NCBI RefSeq assembly: GCF_004078635.1
Contig: NZ_RZNB01000001.1
Coordinates: 806,001 to 870,000, forward strand
From: Labedella phragmitis
GTDB lineage: Bacteria > Actinomycetota > Actinomycetes > Actinomycetales > Microbacteriaceae
DNA length: 64,000 bases
Direction: 5' to 3'
The notes under the pieces are model-generated. The model searched no databases and was not told the origin of the DNA. It saw only the letters and a program-made list of their open reading frames with translations. Of the stretch, positions 32,814 through 41,805 are shown in pieces. A program made the position numbers and the translations under genes. The first letter of the stretch is position 1, and the number at the start of each line of letters is the position of its first letter.

Positions 32814-34259
32814 TCAGCCGGCGTGCACCATGACGTGCTCGCCGCTCGGGAGCAGGTCCTCCTTGCGGCCACGGATGAAGACGACGGCGACGACCGCGGC
32901 GACGAGCAGGCCGACCGCGGCCGCGACGAACGCCGCCGAGTAGCCGTCGACGAGCGCGGCGGGCGATGAGGCTCCCGTCGCGTGTCCCGATGCCGCGGCG
33001 TAGATCGTCGTGAAGATCGAGAGGCCGAGGGAGCCGCCGATCTGCATCGTCGCGTTGGCCGTGGCGCTCGCGGCTCCCGCGTCGTGCGGCGCGACGCCCG
33101 TGAGCGCGAGGTTCTGGAGCGGCACGAAGAGCATCCCCATACCGGCGCCGAGAACGACGAGCCCGGGCAGGACCTCCGTGAGGTACGCGCCGTCCGGCGT
33201 GATCCGGCTGAGGAGCAGGAGGCCGACTGCGCCGACGAGCGGACCGGCGATCATGAGCGGGCGCGGTCCGATGGCGGGGAGCAGTTTCGTCGCGATGGGA
33301 GCGACGACCGCGATCGCTACCGTGAGCGGCAGGGACGCGAGGCCCGCGAGGAGCGGCGAGAATCCGAGCACGATCTGCAAATGGAACGTGAGGTAGAGGG
33401 TGCCGCCGATCATGACGCTCCCGGCGACCGCCTGCATGAGGAACGCGCCGCCGCGGACGCGGTGCAGGATGACGCGGAGCGGCAGCAGCGGCTGCGCGAC
33501 GCGCGACTCGATCCACACGAAAAGAGCGAGGAGGAGGACACCGGCGACGATGAATCCGATCGTGTCGAGGCGCGCCCAGCCGTTCTCGGCGAGGGTGAAG
33601 CCGTAGACGAGGCTCGCGAGGCCTGCGGCGACGGTCAGGGTGCCGGCGATGTCGTAGCGGTTGTCGCCCTCTGCGCGGCTCTCGCGTAGCAGGAGGGCGC
33701 CGGCGACGACGGTCACGATAACGATAGGCACGTTGACCCAGAGGCACCAGCGCCAATCGGCGAACTCGGTGAGGACCCCGCCGAGCACGAGACCGACGGC
33801 CGCTCCCGCACCGGCGACCGACCCGAAGACGGCGAAGGCGGTGTTGCGGTCGCGTCCGCTCGGGAAGGTCACGGTGAGGAGCGCGAGGGCCGCGGGCGCC
33901 ATGAGCGCGGCGAAGATTCCCTGCAGTCCGCGTGCGGCGATGAGGTCGACGGCGCCGCCGGCGAAGCCGCCCCATGCGGATGCGAGGCCGAAGCCGATCA
34001 TGCCGACGAGGTAGGTGCGCTTGCGGCCGGCGTAGTCGGCGATGCGACCGCCGAGCAGCAGGAGCGCGCCGAACGCGAGCGCGTAGGCCGTGACGACCCA
34101 CTGCCGCTCGGTGTCGGTCAGGCCGAGGCTCACTTGCGCTTGCGGGAGAGCGACGTTCACGATCGTGCCGTCGAGAACGACGACGAGCTGGGTGAGGGAG
34201 AGGCTGACGAGGACCCACCAGCGGTGGCTGGTGGTCGTCGCTACAGGCAGCGTGGACAT
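32814..34259 (-). CDS. MFS drug exporter, DHA2 (EmrB/QacA) type
   Basis: A 481-residue, fourteen-helix proton-driven efflux protein. N-terminal QLVVVLDGTIVNVALPQAQVSLG carries the DHA2 helix-1 motif (LD-T-VNVALP), and motif A appears as GGRIADYAGRKRTYLVG. The C-terminus is RGRKEDLLPSGEHVMVHAG. The ATG at 34259 has GAAAGG upstream. No regulator gene is adjacent; an inverted repeat CCCGACT-CGA-AGTCGGG at 34343-34359 could be an operator. It interrupts the region between the FHA gene and the secretion ATPase. Confidence 0.93.
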   Translation of the reverse strand: MSTLPVATTTSHRWWVLVSLSLTQLVVVLDGTIVNVALPQAQVSLGLTDTERQWVVTAYALAFGALLLLGGRIADYAGRKRTYLVGMIGFGLASAWGGFAGGAVDLIAARGLQGIFAALMAPAALALLTVTFPSGRDRNTAFAVFGSVAGAGAAVGLVLGGVLTEFADWRWCLWVNVPIVIVTVVAGALLLRESRAEGDNRYDIAGTLTVAAGLASLVYGFTLAENGWARLDTIGFIVAGVLLLALFVWIESRVAQPLLPLRVILHRVRGGAFLMQAVAGSVMIGGTLYLTFHLQIVLGFSPLLAGLASLPLTVAIAVVAPIATKLLPAIGPRPLMIAGPLVGAVGLLLLSRITPDGAYLTEVLPGLVVLGAGMGMLFVPLQNLALTGVAPHDAGAASATANATMQIGGSLGLSIFTTIYAAASGHATGASSPAALVDGYSAAFVAAAVGLLVAAVVAVVFIRGRKEDLLPSGEHVMVHAG

Positions 34260-34342
34260 TGGGGACCTTTCGATCGGGACTGGAGGGGGAGCAACGGGGT
34301 TTCCAGCCCGGATCGACGCGGCGCTCGCCGCGGTTCGACCAC

Positions 34343-34359
34343 CCCGACTCGAAGTCGGG
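34343..34359. promoter_or_regulatory. Inverted repeat upstream of DHA2 exporter
   Basis: A perfect 7-bp repeat CCCGACT / AGTCGGG with a 3-base centre lies about 85 bases before the exporter start and downstream of the EssC-like gene. It is either an operator or a weak terminator. Confidence 0.4.
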
Positions 34360-34427
34360 CGTCGACAACGATACGTGATTCCGGCGCGAACGCGTGTGCA
34401 CGGCGTCGACTGAGGAGGGGGAGGGGG

Positions 34428-37400
34428 TCAGGCGCGGATGTCGGGGACCTGTACCGGGGTGTAGACGCCGTCGCGGAACAGCACGCCGCCGCCCGCCGCG
34501 GTCTTGCCGAGCATGAACTTCGGGATCTGCGTCGCGAACGCCTGCGTGCCGGTCATCGCGTTCGACGGCGAGAGCACGAGCCCTCTGCGGGCGCGCTTCG
34601 CTTCGACGTACGGGCCGCCGAACACACTCGACACCGACTCGGTCGAGAGCGAGACGATGAACACGAGGTCACGCTTGGCTCCGATGAGCGCGTGCTCGAG
34701 GGGGGAGTCGCGGAGCGCCTCGGCGTCGTCGACGACGACCGTCATGGGGCGGTCGGGCACGGTGTCGAGCACCGCCGCGACCGCTTCGGGGCCGGCCGAC
34801 GTGTCCGAGAGCACGGGGACGGAATGCCCCGCCGCGACCTCCGTGAGCACCGACGCCTTCGTCGCGACGGCCGCGACGGGAGCAGACGACCAGGCGAGCT
34901 GATGCACGATCGCGGCGAGTGCCGACGACCGTCCCGTCCCGCGATCTCCGAGGACGATGAAGCCGCCGTCCCCCGGCCAGTCGAGCGTGAAGCGCGAGAG
35001 CGTGTCCCCGCCGACGCCGATGACGGGGAGTTCGGCGCTCGAGCCCACGGCACGCGGCAGCGCATACGCCGACGAGAGCGGGACGTACGAGGGCAACGGG
35101 TCGACGTGGAAGGGCTGCGGGAGCTCGGCCAGCTCCGGGAACCCGGCGAAGTGACGCGTGACGTGGTCGACGATCGCGCGCACCGTCGCCGTCTGCCCCT
35201 CGCCGCTCGAATCGCGCGAAACGAGCGCGAGCTGCGCCTCCGTGCCGTTCGCTCCGAACAGCACACGGCCGGGCGGCATGTTCGGGGGCACCTCGCGGAT
35301 CATGATGCCCGCCGACCGGTAGTCGTTCACGTCGCGCATCGGCAGCACGTATTGCGTGTCGATGAAGCTCGCGATCTTGTCTCCCGAGATGCTCCGGTCG
35401 GCTGTCACGACGACGCGGATGCCGACGGCCGGCCCCTCGCGCAGCACCCGCATGAACTGGTCGCGGAAGGAGACGAGCTCATCGGGTCCGAGCGTCGAGG
35501 CGAGCCGTTCCCAGCCGTCGACGACGACGAGCGCGAACGGCAGGGCCTCAGCGGGATCGACGAGCCGGCGCTGCTCGACGATGTTGCCGACGCCCGCGCG
35601 CGACAGCGTGTTCTGCCGGATCCCGAGCTCCTCGACGAGTCGCGACATGAGGCGTGGGAGGCGGCCCTGCTCGAGAGCGGTCACCACGGCCCCGGCGTGG
35701 GGGGCGTCGGCGAACGGCAGCAGCGCGCCGTTGCCGTAGTCGGCGACGTAGAGGTGCAGGTCGGCGGGCGTGAAGGTCTGCACCGCTTGCGCGAGCAGGG
35801 TGCGGAGCGCCGTCGTGCGCCCGGAGAGTGCGCCGCCGAAGAACATGAGGTGCGAGTCCGTCGCGACGTTCCACGTGAGGGTGCGCTGCGTCTGCTGCGC
35901 CGGGACGTCCTCGGTTCCGAGGACGATCTCGCCGTCCGCTCGCGCCTCCGAGGTGAAACGGTCGAGCGTGAGCTGCGTCGGGAGCGGGACGAGCCACGGG
36001 GACGGGTTCTTCTTCACGCCCATCGCCGCGCTCGCGTCGCCGATGAGGTTGACGAGTGCGCGCAGATCGGTGTCGTCCTGGTCGAGGATCGCCGAGGGAA
36101 CGGAGGCGTCGGTCGCGAAACGCGGCGGGAACCCGAGCGTGTGCCAATCGAGTTCCGCGTGCGGCGGCAGCACCTTCCTGACGCGCTGCACGCCGGGCCG
36201 GACACCCGCGACACGAGCGGTCTGGAACGGCACCGGCGCGAGGCCGGCACCCGTCCGGACGAACCCGCGACCGGGCGTCGACGCGCTGATGAGCGCGGCC
36301 TCACCGCTGCCGAGGACGTCGGTCGAATCGCCGCGATCGGTCACGCGGAGCGCGACGCGCAGGTTGATGTTCGACTGCATCTCCGGCGTGATGACGCCAG
36401 ACGGCCGCTGCGTCGCGAGCACGAGGTTGACGCCGAGCGAACGGCCGACGCGCGCGATGCGCACGAGTCCGTTGATGAAGTCGGGCAGCTCGGTCTTGAG
36501 CTCCGCGAACTCGTCGATGACGATCATGAGGCGGGCGAGGCCGTTCCGGGCCGCCGCGTCGGCGTCCTTCGACCACGCGGCGTCGATGTCCTTCGCGCCG
36601 AGATCGCGCAGGACGCGCTCACGCCGCTTCAGCTCGGCGTCGAGGGAGGCGAGGGCGCGCTCCGTCTCGCGCGCGTCGAGATTCGTGACCATGCCGACCG
36701 TGTGCGGGAGGCGCTCGCAGTCCGCGAAGGCCGAGCCGCCCTTGTAGTCGACGAGGACGAAGTTGAGCGCGTCGGGCCGGTTCGCGAGGGCGAGCGACAC
36801 GACGAGCGCCTGCAGGAACTCCGACTTGCCCGACCCCGTCGTTCCCGCGACGAGGGCGTGCGGACCGTCCTGCACGATGTCGAGCGCGAACTCGCCCTCG
36901 GCGCCGGCGCCGACGACGACGTAGGTCTGACGCGGCGCGATTCGCCAGCGGTTCACGAGCACGCTCGGGTCGTCGAGGTCGACGCCGAGGAGTTCCGTGT
37001 AGCGGACGCTCGTCGGGAGGAGTCCTTCGTCGCCCGCTCCGCTGACGTGCACGATCGAGCACAGGTTCCGGGCGATCGTCTCCGCCGAGGAGAGCGAGAC
37101 GCCGTCGAGGAGGACGCTCGGGTAGTACACGTCGTCGGTCTCGAGGCGGGCGAGCGTGTGGTCGCCGGGATCGACCGCGACGACCGTCGCGCACTCCTCG
37201 GGGAGCCGCGAGCGGTCGGAGTCGATCGCGACGACGTGGATGCCGTACGCCGACCCGGATGCGAGCAGCTGGACCATGCCGGGCAGCATGCGGTAGCGGC
37301 GAGCGCCGTCGATCACGACGACGACGTGGGAGTCGAACGCGCCGCGGGTCCCGGCACGCATCCGCGCCTCGAGCATCGCGGTGACCTCGCGGAGGCGCTC

Positions 37401-38759
37401 CCGGCGCGTGTCGTCGGTGTTGCCGATGAGTGAGACGACGCTCTCCCCGAGTTGGAGGTGGGGGAGCCATTGCGCCCAGCCCCACTCGGACGCGCTGTCG
37501 CCGTCGCACAGCACCACGAGCTGGAGGTCGCGCGGGGAGCGGAGGGCCGCGAGCGACGTGAGCATCGCGCGGAGGGTACTGCGCGTGACGTCGTCCGGTC
37601 CCGCGATACCGACGACCCCGGCCTTGAGATCGGCGACGACGGGAGCGGGCGAGACCCCGACGCGGCGCTCCGTCGTGCGGTCCTTCTGGGAGCCGCCCTC
37701 GAAGCGCACGTCGAGGTCCACCTCCGTCACGCCGATGCGCACCTCGAGCGCGTCGGGGTCCGCGATGCGCCGCTCCCACAACCGGGACAGGGGGCGGTTG
37801 ACGATGTCGCGGACGACCACGGGGTCGGGCCGCCGGTACCAGGAGTCGAGGCGCTGGTCCTTCACGAGCGTCTCGATCCGCGTCTTCGTGTCCTTGACGT
37901 CCTGGACCCACTGCGCCTCGGTGCGTTCGCCCTTCCGCTTCTGCAGCCGGCGGTTGGTGAGGAAGGAGCCGATCACCATGACGGGCGACGCCGCGGCCAT
38001 GAGCAGCATGACGGGCCGCTGGAACAGCACGGCCATCGTGACGCCGAGGATCACGGGGATGACCGCGGAGAGCCACGGGAGGGGAGAGGCGTCGGTCTCC
38101 TCCGGCTTGTCCCCGGGCAGTTGGACGATCGGCTGCGGCCGCTGCGGCTGGATGCGCGACGGCCGGTTGAACGCGCGCATGCCCCGGCCGTCCGGGGCGA
38201 TGTCGGCGTCGGATGCCGGGCCGACACCGATGCGGAAGAGCCCGCTGCCGAGCTGCACGAGGTCGGCGGGGACGAGCGTGACGGAGCCGGACCGTTCCTC
38301 GCCGTTGACCCAGACGGGAGCCGAGGTCGTGAGCGTCGCGAGGAGCGCGCCGCGCCGGTTCTCGTCGCCGGCGTCGAGGGTGATGACGGCATCGCGCTCT
38401 CCGAGCCAGGGGTCCGCGATCCTCACGTCGGCCGTCGCCCCGTTGCCGATCGAGACCGGGACCCCGGGGGTCAAGGCGATCGTCTCGCCCGCGAACGGAC
38501 CGCCGACGACCTCGAGCCGCGGCCACCCGGCCGGCAGGTCGCGCGCGTCGGCCTGGGGGAGCGCCGTCCCCGTGAGGACGGCGCCGTTCAGCACGCCGGC
38601 CTCGGCGAGCGACGCGTCGGGCGACGCCTGCACGAGCTCGCCGGGCGCGACCTTGAGGGACTCGGCGATCTCGGCGACGGTCGTCGACTCGTCGACCTTG
38701 AGGAGCCACGATCCCGCCGTCCCGGAGTGCGGGTTCCGAACGCTCAGTCGAAGGGCCAT
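34428..38759 (-). CDS. EssC-like FtsK/SpoIIIE type VII secretion ATPase
   Basis: A 1443-residue motor of WXG100 export. An N-terminal EssC-type domain (1-80) and an FHA-like domain (85-185) are followed by two membrane helices (about 225-270). Three FtsK-type ATPase modules come next. Module 1 is complete: Walker A AGTTGSGKSE at about 638-647 and Walker B LMIVIDEFAE at about 745-755. Modules 2 (FGGALSGRTT, about 975) and 3 (GDRGTGRSS, about 1271) lack the Walker Lys. One intact P-loop and fused FHA resemble EssC/EccC proteins in which distal modules bind substrate. The ATG at 38759 follows a secreted-protein gene by 64 bases. It should recognise the WXG proteins and toxin encoded at 23-28 kb. 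Confidence 0.93.
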   Translation of the reverse strand: MALRLSVRNPHSGTAGSWLLKVDESTTVAEIAESLKVAPGELVQASPDASLAEAGVLNGAVLTGTALPQADARDLPAGWPRLEVVGGPFAGETIALTPGVPVSIGNGATADVRIADPWLGERDAVITLDAGDENRRGALLATLTTSAPVWVNGEERSGSVTLVPADLVQLGSGLFRIGVGPASDADIAPDGRGMRAFNRPSRIQPQRPQPIVQLPGDKPEETDASPLPWLSAVIPVILGVTMAVLFQRPVMLLMAAASPVMVIGSFLTNRRLQKRKGERTEAQWVQDVKDTKTRIETLVKDQRLDSWYRRPDPVVVRDIVNRPLSRLWERRIADPDALEVRIGVTEVDLDVRFEGGSQKDRTTERRVGVSPAPVVADLKAGVVGIAGPDDVTRSTLRAMLTSLAALRSPRDLQLVVLCDGDSASEWGWAQWLPHLQLGESVVSLIGNTDDTRRERLREVTAMLEARMRAGTRGAFDSHVVVVIDGARRYRMLPGMVQLLASGSAYGIHVVAIDSDRSRLPEECATVVAVDPGDHTLARLETDDVYYPSVLLDGVSLSSAETIARNLCSIVHVSGAGDEGLLPTSVRYTELLGVDLDDPSVLVNRWRIAPRQTYVVVGAGAEGEFALDIVQDGPHALVAGTTGSGKSEFLQALVVSLALANRPDALNFVLVDYKGGSAFADCERLPHTVGMVTNLDARETERALASLDAELKRRERVLRDLGAKDIDAAWSKDADAAARNGLARLMIVIDEFAELKTELPDFINGLVRIARVGRSLGVNLVLATQRPSGVITPEMQSNINLRVALRVTDRGDSTDVLGSGEAALISASTPGRGFVRTGAGLAPVPFQTARVAGVRPGVQRVRKVLPPHAELDWHTLGFPPRFATDASVPSAILDQDDTDLRALVNLIGDASAAMGVKKNPSPWLVPLPTQLTLDRFTSEARADGEIVLGTEDVPAQQTQRTLTWNVATDSHLMFFGGALSGRTTALRTLLAQAVQTFTPADLHLYVADYGNGALLPFADAPHAGAVVTALEQGRLPRLMSRLVEELGIRQNTLSRAGVGNIVEQRRLVDPAEALPFALVVVDGWERLASTLGPDELVSFRDQFMRVLREGPAVGIRVVVTADRSISGDKIASFIDTQYVLPMRDVNDYRSAGIMIREVPPNMPPGRVLFGANGTEAQLALVSRDSSGEGQTATVRAIVDHVTRHFAGFPELAELPQPFHVDPLPSYVPLSSAYALPRAVGSSAELPVIGVGGDTLSRFTLDWPGDGGFIVLGDRGTGRSSALAAIVHQLAWSSAPVAAVATKASVLTEVAAGHSVPVLSDTSAGPEAVAAVLDTVPDRPMTVVVDDAEALRDSPLEHALIGAKRDLVFIVSLSTESVSSVFGGPYVEAKRARRGLVLSPSNAMTGTQAFATQIPKFMLGKTAAGGGVLFRDGVYTPVQVPDIRA

Positions 38760-38823
38760 GAGGAGGGTGCTCCATCCGTGGGGGTGGCGAGGGCGAAGAG
38801 GAGAGGGATCGCGGCGTTGCGTG

Positions 38824-39945
38824 TCATCCGCTCGCCCTGTCGAGCAGCCCGATGAGCGCGTCGAAGGGGCTCGGCTCGGGGGCCGGCGGGTCCTCGACGG
38901 GGATCCGGGACGGCACGATCACGCGTGATTCCGGAGCGGCGTCCGCGGTGAGAGGACCAGGCAGCGGGGCGTCGGCCAGGCCTGCGGCGACGACGGTCAC
39001 GCTCCCCACGGCGTGCTCGCCGTCCTCCGTCACGACCGTGAACGAGAACTGGTCGACGGGTGCGTCGCTCGCGCGGAACTCCGCCGTGCCCTCGCCCGCG
39101 CAGACCGCGGTGCCGCGGACGGCGGCACCGCAACCGGTGACGATCGGTGTCTCGTCGGGATCGCTCGACGCGACGAGGGACGCGAGATCGATCGTCGTCG
39201 AGCCGTCCCGTTCCGCCTCGACGACCGTGTGCTGTGCGAGGAGCGTGGACGGTCCCGTCGGGTACACGGAGACGGTGAGCGTCGCCGTCTCCGAGGGGTG
39301 CCCGAGGTCGTCCATGACGCGCACGTTCAGCTCGGCCTCGCCCGTGAAGTCCGGAGCTGCGGCGAGCTCGAGGTGCGTCGACGTCACGCCGAGCGTCCCG
39401 GCGCGTCGCGGGGAGACGCCGACGGCCTCGATGCGCGTCTCGCCCTCGGCGGAGCACAGGGTGCACGCGACGCGCAGGTCGGAGAGCGGGACGAGGACGC
39501 GGGAACCCTGCGCGAAGGGCACGGGGTACACGGTCGACGCGAGCGCCGGCGGCTCCGGCGGGGCGAGTCCCACGCTGTAGACGACGGCGAGGGTCGTCGT
39601 GCCGGTCGTGAGGGTCACCGCGACGTCCTGGCGCGGGAGCTCCGGGTCGTAGTCGGGAGCCGAGAAGGTGAGCTTCGACGGTTCGCACGCGACCCCGATG
39701 CCGGCGGGGGCCGTGATCGCGCCGCAATCGGCGATCGTCCAGCCCTGGGCTGGCGCGACGTCGGCGGTCGACCGGTAGGGGATGTCGACGACGGTCACGC
39801 CGCTCGTCGCAGCGATCGCGGGAGCCGCCAGGGCGGTTCCCGGGACGACGGCGAGGAGGAGCGAGACGACGAGGGTGAGGACGAGCGGAAGCCGACGGCG
39901 GGCGCGCGAGACGCGCCGGGTCGGCGTCGTCGCTCTGTCGCTCAT
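38824..39945 (-). CDS. Exported beta-rich protein upstream of secretion ATPase (373 aa)
   Basis: The N-terminal signal peptide has basic RRRLPLVLTLVVSLLLAVVPG and an ALA-AP cleavage-like site near residue 40. The mature part is beta-rich with Ig/cadherin-like repeats (ELNVRVMDDLGHPSETATLTVSVYP, FSFTVVTEDGEHAVGSVTVV) and paired cysteines (ACTLCSA, VTGCG...AVCAG). There is no C-terminal helix or sorting motif. It is in one operon with the EssC-like gene, so an extracytoplasmic part of the secretion machine is plausible. I recognise no named family. The ATG at 39945 has GGGGGACA upstream. Confidence 0.82.
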   Translation of the reverse strand: MSDRATTPTRRVSRARRRLPLVLTLVVSLLLAVVPGTALAAPAIAATSGVTVVDIPYRSTADVAPAQGWTIADCGAITAPAGIGVACEPSKLTFSAPDYDPELPRQDVAVTLTTGTTTLAVVYSVGLAPPEPPALASTVYPVPFAQGSRVLVPLSDLRVACTLCSAEGETRIEAVGVSPRRAGTLGVTSTHLELAAAPDFTGEAELNVRVMDDLGHPSETATLTVSVYPTGPSTLLAQHTVVEAERDGSTTIDLASLVASSDPDETPIVTGCGAAVRGTAVCAGEGTAEFRASDAPVDQFSFTVVTEDGEHAVGSVTVVAAGLADAPLPGPLTADAAPESRVIVPSRIPVEDPPAPEPSPFDALIGLLDRASG

Positions 39946-39995
39946 GCCCGGTTGTCCCCCTTCGGTCCCCTCCGAGTAAGCGGGGCCGTCGCCAC

Positions 39996-40001
39996 TATGC
40001 T
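39996..40001 (+). promoter_or_regulatory. Putative -10 (TATGCT) of membrane-protein/lipoprotein unit
   Basis: TATGCT lies 27 bases before the ATG at 40029, giving a leader of about 20 nt. It sits in the gap shared with the divergent exported-protein/EssC operon. Confidence 0.4.
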
Positions 40002-40028
40002 AGGTCGTGCCGTCCGACCGGGACAGTC

Positions 40029-40976
40029 ATGGCCGACCACGAGGTCGCCGCCCGTCGGCCGAGGGGATGCATGGACAGCACCGCGTCGTCGTTCCGCCGG
40101 GACCGCCGGAACGCCCGGGGCTCGGGCGACACGTCACCGCCCGACTCGTCGCAGGCTGCGTCCGGGGTGTCCGCGGGGGCCGCCGTCGACGGCGACACGA
40201 TCGGGTGGGACCCGGAGCGCGAGGTCGTCGTCTCGGCATCGGCGATCCCCCCGGCGGCCGAGGCCACGTGGGCGCCGTCGCCCGATCACCCGTCGACGCT
40301 CTCCGCCCCGAGTGGTTCGTCCTCGCCGGGTCCTGCCGTCGCGGCCGCCGCGGAGCGGCAACCCGCCGTTCCGGCGGGAGCTCCCGCGGCGCCGCCGTCA
40401 CCGTCGAGCCCGCCGACCTCGGATGCCGCGGGCGTGCGGCTCGGCTGGGAACCGGGGCAACCGGCGTTGTCCGCCGACACCGTCGGTGCTGCGGCGCCCG
40501 TGAAGCGCGGCCTCGTCTCGGGCGCGACGGTCCTGCCCGAGATCACCGAGGCGCCTCCGGCCCCGCGCAAGCTCTGGAAGCACCCCGCGTTCATCGTCTC
40601 GATGATCACGACGCTCATCGCCGTGGGTGTCGCGGTGACGCTCATCATCATGACGGCCCTCGCGGAGGGCCCGCCGCGCGTGACGGGACTCGACATCACG
40701 GCGGGCAGTGGCGGTGTCGCCCTGTCGTGGAACGGTCCGGACGTGCCGTACGACGTCTTCGTCGTGAGCGACGGCACCGACGGCACCGACGTCCTCGACG
40801 TCTCGCAAGCAGTGCGCGGCCGCGACATCTGGATGCCGCGCGCGTTCGGGTACTACGACGACGCGTCGTGCTTCGTGGTCCGCGCGTCGAGCCTCGACGG
40901 GGACGTCTCGCTCGCGGCGGAGGCGCTCGACGAGCAGGGGGCCGCGAGCGTGTGCATGACCGACGCCGATGAGTGA
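40029..40976 (+). CDS. One-pass membrane protein with disordered cytoplasmic region (315 aa)
   Basis: Residues 1-185 are Pro/Ala/Ser-rich with repeated GWDPE/GWEPGQP motifs. A transmembrane helix spans about 192-218 (FIVSMITTLIAVGVAVTLIIMTAL). The extracytoplasmic part (about 220-315) looks like one fibronectin-III-type domain (VTGLDITAGSGGVALSWNGPDVPYDVFVV). It is divergent from the EssC-like operon and overlaps the next lipoprotein gene by eight bases. Topology suggests an envelope component, possibly of the type VII machine; this is inferred from position only. The ATG at 40071 is an alternative start. Confidence 0.75.
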   Translation: MADHEVAARRPRGCMDSTASSFRRDRRNARGSGDTSPPDSSQAASGVSAGAAVDGDTIGWDPEREVVVSASAIPPAAEATWAPSPDHPSTLSAPSGSSSPGPAVAAAAERQPAVPAGAPAAPPSPSSPPTSDAAGVRLGWEPGQPALSADTVGAAAPVKRGLVSGATVLPEITEAPPAPRKLWKHPAFIVSMITTLIAVGVAVTLIIMTALAEGPPRVTGLDITAGSGGVALSWNGPDVPYDVFVVSDGTDGTDVLDVSQAVRGRDIWMPRAFGYYDDASCFVVRASSLDGDVSLAAEALDEQGAASVCMTDADE

Positions 40977-41748
40977 TCGGCGTCTCCTGAGCGTCACCGC
41001 GTTCGTCCTCGCTGCGTCTCTCGGGCTCTCGGGCTGCACAGCGGCGGCGGAACCCACCCCGGCGCCGACCCCGACGAACGTCGACCTCTCGCAGGTCGAC
41101 GTCACGGACGTCGACCGCAACGGCGTCGAGTACCTGTCCGGTCAGGACGCCCTCGACGCGGTCCTCTCCGGGATGGACGATGCGGGCGCCGTGACGGCCG
41201 TCGGCTCGTTCCAGGAGCGGCCCGACGAGGACAGCGGCGGTCCGACGCGCCGCCTGCAGGTCTCGCTCACCGGCACAGAGTCGCGCTTCCGCGCCGACAT
41301 CGCGGCGGCGGACGTCGCCGTCACCGCCGTCGTCGTCGACGGTCGCGCCTACCTCACGGGGAACCCGCCGTTCGCCGCGCTGCTCGGTATCCCCGAGGCC
41401 TCCGATGGTCTCGTGTGCGTCGCCGCGGACGACCCGCGCGTCACCGCGTGGGCCCCCGCTCTCTCCCCGTCAGACCTCCTCGAATCGATGCTCGGCGAGG
41501 CCGCCGGCGAGGCCGCCGGCGTGACCCTCGAGCCCGCGACGGATCCCGAGGCCGTCACCGATTCCGTCGAGTTCGTCATCGGATCCGCCGGATCGCCCAT
41601 CGGTTCCCTCGTCGTCGCGACGACGGGTCCCGCCGTTCCCCTCCGGCTCGTCGCGGCGGACCCCCGCGGCGACGCCGAGGTCACCTTCACCTGGGGCGAG
41701 ACGCCGGAGGTCCCCGAGCCGACGGACGCCCTGATCCCCTGCGCCTAG
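40969..41748 (+). CDS. Lipoprotein, function unknown (259 aa)
   Basis: The signal ends in a lipobox LGLSGC (Cys about residue 23), followed by a Pro/Thr linker. The mature domain alternates strands and helices (LQVSLTGTESRFRADIAAADVAVTAVVVDGRAYLTGNPPF), reminiscent of LppX/LprG-like lipid-binding lipoproteins, a tentative match. Its ATG overlaps the preceding membrane-protein gene (ATGAGTGA), so both are co-translated. It probably works at the outer face of the membrane with that protein. Confidence 0.82.
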   Translation: MSDRRLLSVTAFVLAASLGLSGCTAAAEPTPAPTPTNVDLSQVDVTDVDRNGVEYLSGQDALDAVLSGMDDAGAVTAVGSFQERPDEDSGGPTRRLQVSLTGTESRFRADIAAADVAVTAVVVDGRAYLTGNPPFAALLGIPEASDGLVCVAADDPRVTAWAPALSPSDLLESMLGEAAGEAAGVTLEPATDPEAVTDSVEFVIGSAGSPIGSLVVATTGPAVPLRLVAADPRGDAEVTFTWGETPEVPEPTDALIPCA

Positions 41749-41793
41749 CTCCCGCGGCACCGGAGCCGGGGTCCCGGCCTCACCGCTGCGTCC

Positions 41794-41799
41794 TAAGCT
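41794..41799 (+). promoter_or_regulatory. Leaderless -10 (TAAGCT) of RNA methyltransferase gene
   Basis: TAAGCT, six bases, GTG at 41806. Confidence 0.6.
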
Positions 41800-41805
41800 G
41801 AGGTC

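Noticed and set aside
34134-37433. About 1100-codon open frame on the plus strand opposite the EssC-like ATPase
   Set aside because: It mirrors the ATPase codons and has no recognisable motif or ribosome site.
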